From contig JAJCYX010000168.1 in assembly GCA_029262715.1 (NCBI GenBank), positions 1-7,583 of the forward strand: a DNA stretch of 7,583 nt, written 5' to 3'. This DNA is from Chloroflexota bacterium (lineage in GTDB: Bacteria > Chloroflexota > Dehalococcoidia > Lucifugimonadales > Lucifugimonadaceae). The translations under genes were made by a program, and so were the position numbers. The notes beneath the pieces are model-generated. The model was not told the DNA's origin, did no database searches, and saw only the letters and a program-made list of their open reading frames with translations. Shown piece by piece: positions 5,623-7,583 of the stretch (positions are counted from its first letter, which is position 1; every line of letters starts with the position of its first letter).

Positions 5623-6411
5623 ATGGCAACCAAGATCCTCATAGTCGAAGACACGATTGATATCCGTGATGCGCTCGTCATTACGTTCACGGAGGCCGGA
5701 TTTCGCGTTGCAGCGGCCGCGACCGGTGAAGAGGCCTTCATAGAGCTGGCGAAGTTCACTCCTGACATCGTTCTGCTGGACGTTCACCTCCCCGGGATCT
5801 CTGGACTCGACATTCTCAAGCAGATGCGAAAAACGCTGTCTGTTCCAATCCTGATGTACACGAATTCGGCCTCATCCGAGTTCGTCAAAGACGCGATACA
5901 GGCCGGCGCAAGTGACTACGTTCTCAAAGACACCGGAATGGCACAGTTGATCGAGCGAGTGCAGATGCGATTGGGGGCGGCCAGTGAACCTGCTGTTAGT
6001 GAATCACCTGTCGACGCAACCGACAATCCGACGATTATGTACGTCGGACAGGATGTTGCTGTTCAGCGCTTAATAACAGACACATCCAGGCGATTGGCTA
6101 TCGAATCGACGCGTGTCACGACCGCAAAGGTTGCATTGAGCAGGCTAAGTAACGACCGGTCTGCAATTGTTGTCACAGAACTCGAACTGCGTGACGGTGG
6201 TGGAATGAATTTTGTCAGGGAACTTAAGCGCGACAGACAATTCTCGAACGTACCGATAGTTATGGTCGCTGAAAACGCACCTCCAGAACTTCGTCGGAGT
6301 GCGCTAAGTCACGGAGCCACTGCTTTTTACATCAAACCGATCAGTGCGATTGAGTTTGAGCAGCTGGTGAGAAAGCTGCTACGGTCTGCTCACGCAAGCG
6401 GCGCCGCCTGA
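5623..6411 (+). CDS. Response regulator with two receiver domains, the second degenerate
   Basis: A 262-residue cytoplasmic signalling protein. Residues 3-118 are a canonical receiver domain: acidic pair E9-D10, phosphoacceptor D53 in LLDVHLPG, T80 in LMYTNSA and K102 in DYVLKD. After an acidic, Pro/Ser-rich linker (about 119-135), residues 137-254 form a second receiver-like fold. There the phosphoacceptor position is Glu (E186 in VVTELELRDGGG), the Thr/Ser switch is Ala (A216) and the acidic pair is reduced to G142-Q143-D144, while K238-P239 is kept. There is no DNA-binding or enzymatic output domain, so it must act through protein contacts. No histidine kinase lies nearby, making it an orphan here. 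ATG 5623 begins the domain directly but has no Shine-Dalgarno, so translation may be leaderless; a TTG at 5572 in the same frame adds 17 residues unlike the family and is less likely. Confidence 0.88.
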   Translation: MATKILIVEDTIDIRDALVITFTEAGFRVAAAATGEEAFIELAKFTPDIVLLDVHLPGISGLDILKQMRKTLSVPILMYTNSASSEFVKDAIQAGASDYVLKDTGMAQLIERVQMRLGAASEPAVSESPVDATDNPTIMYVGQDVAVQRLITDTSRRLAIESTRVTTAKVALSRLSNDRSAIVVTELELRDGGGMNFVRELKRDRQFSNVPIVMVAENAPPELRRSALSHGATAFYIKPISAIEFEQLVRKLLRSAHASGAA

Positions 6412-6478
6412 TACCAGGTCTTCCACCGGCTGGAGCTACGGCCTTTCGGTCGATTGTCGAAATCTCGTCAGTTCATGC

Positions 6479-6494
6479 AATATGACGCCATATT
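6479..6494 (+). repeat. Perfect inverted repeat upstream of the PPOX gene
   Basis: AATATG (6479-6484) and CATATT (6489-6494) are a perfect 6-bp inverted repeat around ACGC, followed by TTTC. Four bases further on is a -10 like box TATAAC (6498-6503), and the oxidoreductase start is at 6531. The repeat would therefore cover the spacer or -35 region of that promoter and could be an operator. The alternative is a weak, A+T-rich terminator for the response-regulator gene ending at 6411. Confidence 0.4.
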
Positions 6495-6530
6495 TTCTAT
6501 AACGCTTGCACCTGAAACCGGGGATGCCAC

Positions 6531-6956
6531 TTGGAGATAACCGATAGCACGGCTGAATTCTTGACTGGAAATCACAAAGCCGTGTTGAGCACGTTCAAGC
6601 GAAATGGCCAGGCGCAACTGAGCGTCGTGATGTCGGGACTGTTCAGGGGAGGCGTAGGAGTTTCGGTCACCGAGTCACGCGCCAAGTACAAGAACCTGAA
6701 GCGAGACCCGCGCTGTTCGCTGCTCGTATCGAAAGACGACTGGTGGGGATTCGCAGTCTTTGAAGGTCAGGCCGAGATTATCGATGCGACGAACTCGTCG
6801 GATTCGGAGAGACTATCGGCGTTACGAGAGCTCTACGAGTCAATCTCCGGCGGGCCGCATTCGGATTGGGACGAGTATGACGCTGCGATGCTGAAAGATC
6901 ACCGAGCAGTTGTGATCGTCAGGCCAGACCACATCTACGGTACTGCCATCGGCTGA
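6531..6956 (+). CDS. PPOX/FDOR-family flavin- or F420-dependent oxidoreductase
   Basis: A 141-residue split-barrel protein of the pyridoxamine-phosphate-oxidase-like superfamily, typical length for the single-domain class. The N-terminal KAVLSTFKRNGQAQLSVV (16-33) is the usual first strand pair of this fold. TESRAKYKNLKRDPRCSLLV (47-66) carries the K-x-x-N-L-x-R-D-P-R cofactor-phosphate signature seen in F420-binding members such as the Rv1155 group. FEGQAEII (77-84) and a closing VRPDHIYG strand complete the barrel. Such enzymes reduce unsaturated or heterocyclic compounds with F420H2, or bind FMN or heme breakdown products; the substrate cannot be read here. The start is TTG at 6531, with GGGGA (6520-6524) six bases before it. 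The ATG at 6524 is out of frame and soon meets a stop, and no in-frame ATG occurs before M34. The family is firm; F420 as cofactor is probable, not proven. Confidence 0.85.
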   Translation: MEITDSTAEFLTGNHKAVLSTFKRNGQAQLSVVMSGLFRGGVGVSVTESRAKYKNLKRDPRCSLLVSKDDWWGFAVFEGQAEIIDATNSSDSERLSALRELYESISGGPHSDWDEYDAAMLKDHRAVVIVRPDHIYGTAIG

Positions 6957-7024
6957 CAAATAGCGGTTTGCTGTCGATTGCCATACTCGCCTGCGACGTG
7001 TAGAACGCTGCACAGGAGAACTAC

Positions 7025-7583
7025 ATGGCACTTCCGCCTGGGGCGTCGGCTGGTCCGGATGAAAAGAACCACATACTGAAGGTTGGTGATGTAACGATCA
7101 CCGCTTTGACCGACGGTAGCGTCACGTTCGATCAACGAATTCTGTTCCCTGAGATATCACTCGATGCATGGAACCCGTACTACGAACGGTTTCCTGAGTA
7201 CTTCTCAGGAGATCACTTCAGGAATAACCTCGGATCATTCCTGTTTTCGTCGGGTGGCAAGCACGTCCTTGCTGACACGGGATACGGCCCTCATGGCGAA
7301 ATGCTCGGTGACCCCGCGCCGGGCGAGCTGATGCGAGATATACAGCGGAGAGGTGTCAGCCCGAAAGATGTGGATACCGTCTTTTTGACTCACCTGCACG
7401 GTGATCATGTCGGTTGGAACATGCGTGAGGATCGGGATCCCACCCTGCCAGCCTTTCCAAACGCTCGCTACACAGTTCACGAACACGACTGGAATCATTT
7501 CTCTGCTGATGAGATGCTGTCCGGCACGCGAGGTGAAGCGATGCGGCGCAGCGTGATGCCTGTTGAACAGCTTGGCTTGCTCG
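7025..7583 (+). CDS. Metallo-beta-lactamase-fold hydrolase, N-terminal part (cut by window edge)
   Basis: The frame from ATG 7025 stays open to the right edge, giving 186 codons of a protein usually about 280-320 residues long. The hallmark zinc motif is T122-H-L-H-G-D-H128 (H123, H125, D127, H128), preceded by the usual strands and LADTGYGP (the aspartate at the end of the first beta sheet). DVTITALTDG near residues 22-31 is the typical opening strand and turn of this subfamily. The start has a good AGGAGA (7014-7019) five bases upstream. Members of this group hydrolyse esters, lactones (including acyl-homoserine lactones) or thioesters with two metal ions; the substrate is not readable. No signal peptide is visible, so it should be cytoplasmic. 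It lies 68 bases after the oxidoreductase on the same strand and could share a transcript. The C-terminal ligands lie outside the window. Confidence 0.92.
   Translation, partial: MALPPGASAGPDEKNHILKVGDVTITALTDGSVTFDQRILFPEISLDAWNPYYERFPEYFSGDHFRNNLGSFLFSSGGKHVLADTGYGPHGEMLGDPAPGELMRDIQRRGVSPKDVDTVFLTHLHGDHVGWNMREDRDPTLPAFPNARYTVHEHDWNHFSADEMLSGTRGEAMRRSVMPVEQLGLL

Noticed and set aside
6953..6987. Possible separate promoter before the hydrolase (CTGACA and CATACT)
   Set aside because: The spacing is 23 bases, too long for a sigma70 promoter, and no other -35 fits.

Overview
The window looks like chromosomal DNA from a member of the Chloroflexota, possibly the marine Dehalococcoidia/SAR202 side. 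This rests on the wording of the RNA polymerase beta N-terminus, a probable F420-dependent enzyme, a tRNA with genome-encoded CCA, and the CsoR-type copper operon. The taxonomic call is an inference from remembered family patterns, not a search. GC content is moderate and no IS element, integrase, phage gene or CRISPR array is visible.

Layout, left to right. The minus strand carries the first 268 codons of rpoB (804 down to 1, running off the left edge). Its upstream region holds a strong sigma70-type promoter (TTGACT-N17-TAAACT), a palindrome touching the -35 box, a leader of about 190 nt with a large terminator-like hairpin, and a Shine-Dalgarno sequence lying in a small loop. Diverging from it on the plus strand is a copper-homeostasis operon: a CsoR operator over the promoter, csoR (1278-1550), the Cu(I)-exporting ATPase copA (1561-4194), a 66-residue YHS mini-protein (4249-4449) and a small CGYC glutaredoxin-like protein (4559-4810). 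A small predicted membrane protein follows (4863-5090). Next comes a separate transcription unit for tRNA-Asp(GUC) (5208-5284), with its own promoter and an intrinsic terminator. After about 300 nt without a recognisable gene there is a response-regulator protein with two receiver domains, the second degenerate (5623-6411). It is followed by a PPOX/FDOR-type flavin or F420 oxidoreductase (6531-6956) and the start of a metallo-beta-lactamase-fold hydrolase (7025 to the right edge).

How the genes work together. CsoR should sit on the CCCCC/GGGGG operator and release it when Cu(I) binds, turning on CopA, which pumps Cu(I) out of the cytoplasm. The YHS protein (three Cys, one His-Met pair) and the glutaredoxin-like protein are plausible soluble copper or thiol partners of this pump, but that role is inferred from gene order. 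The right third of the window is a set of apparently separate genes with no clear pathway link.

Nothing in the window clearly amounts to a new defence or mobile system. The parts most worth a second look are the rpoB leader and operator-like palindrome, the YHS-glutaredoxin tail of the copper operon, and the Asp-to-Glu pseudo-receiver.
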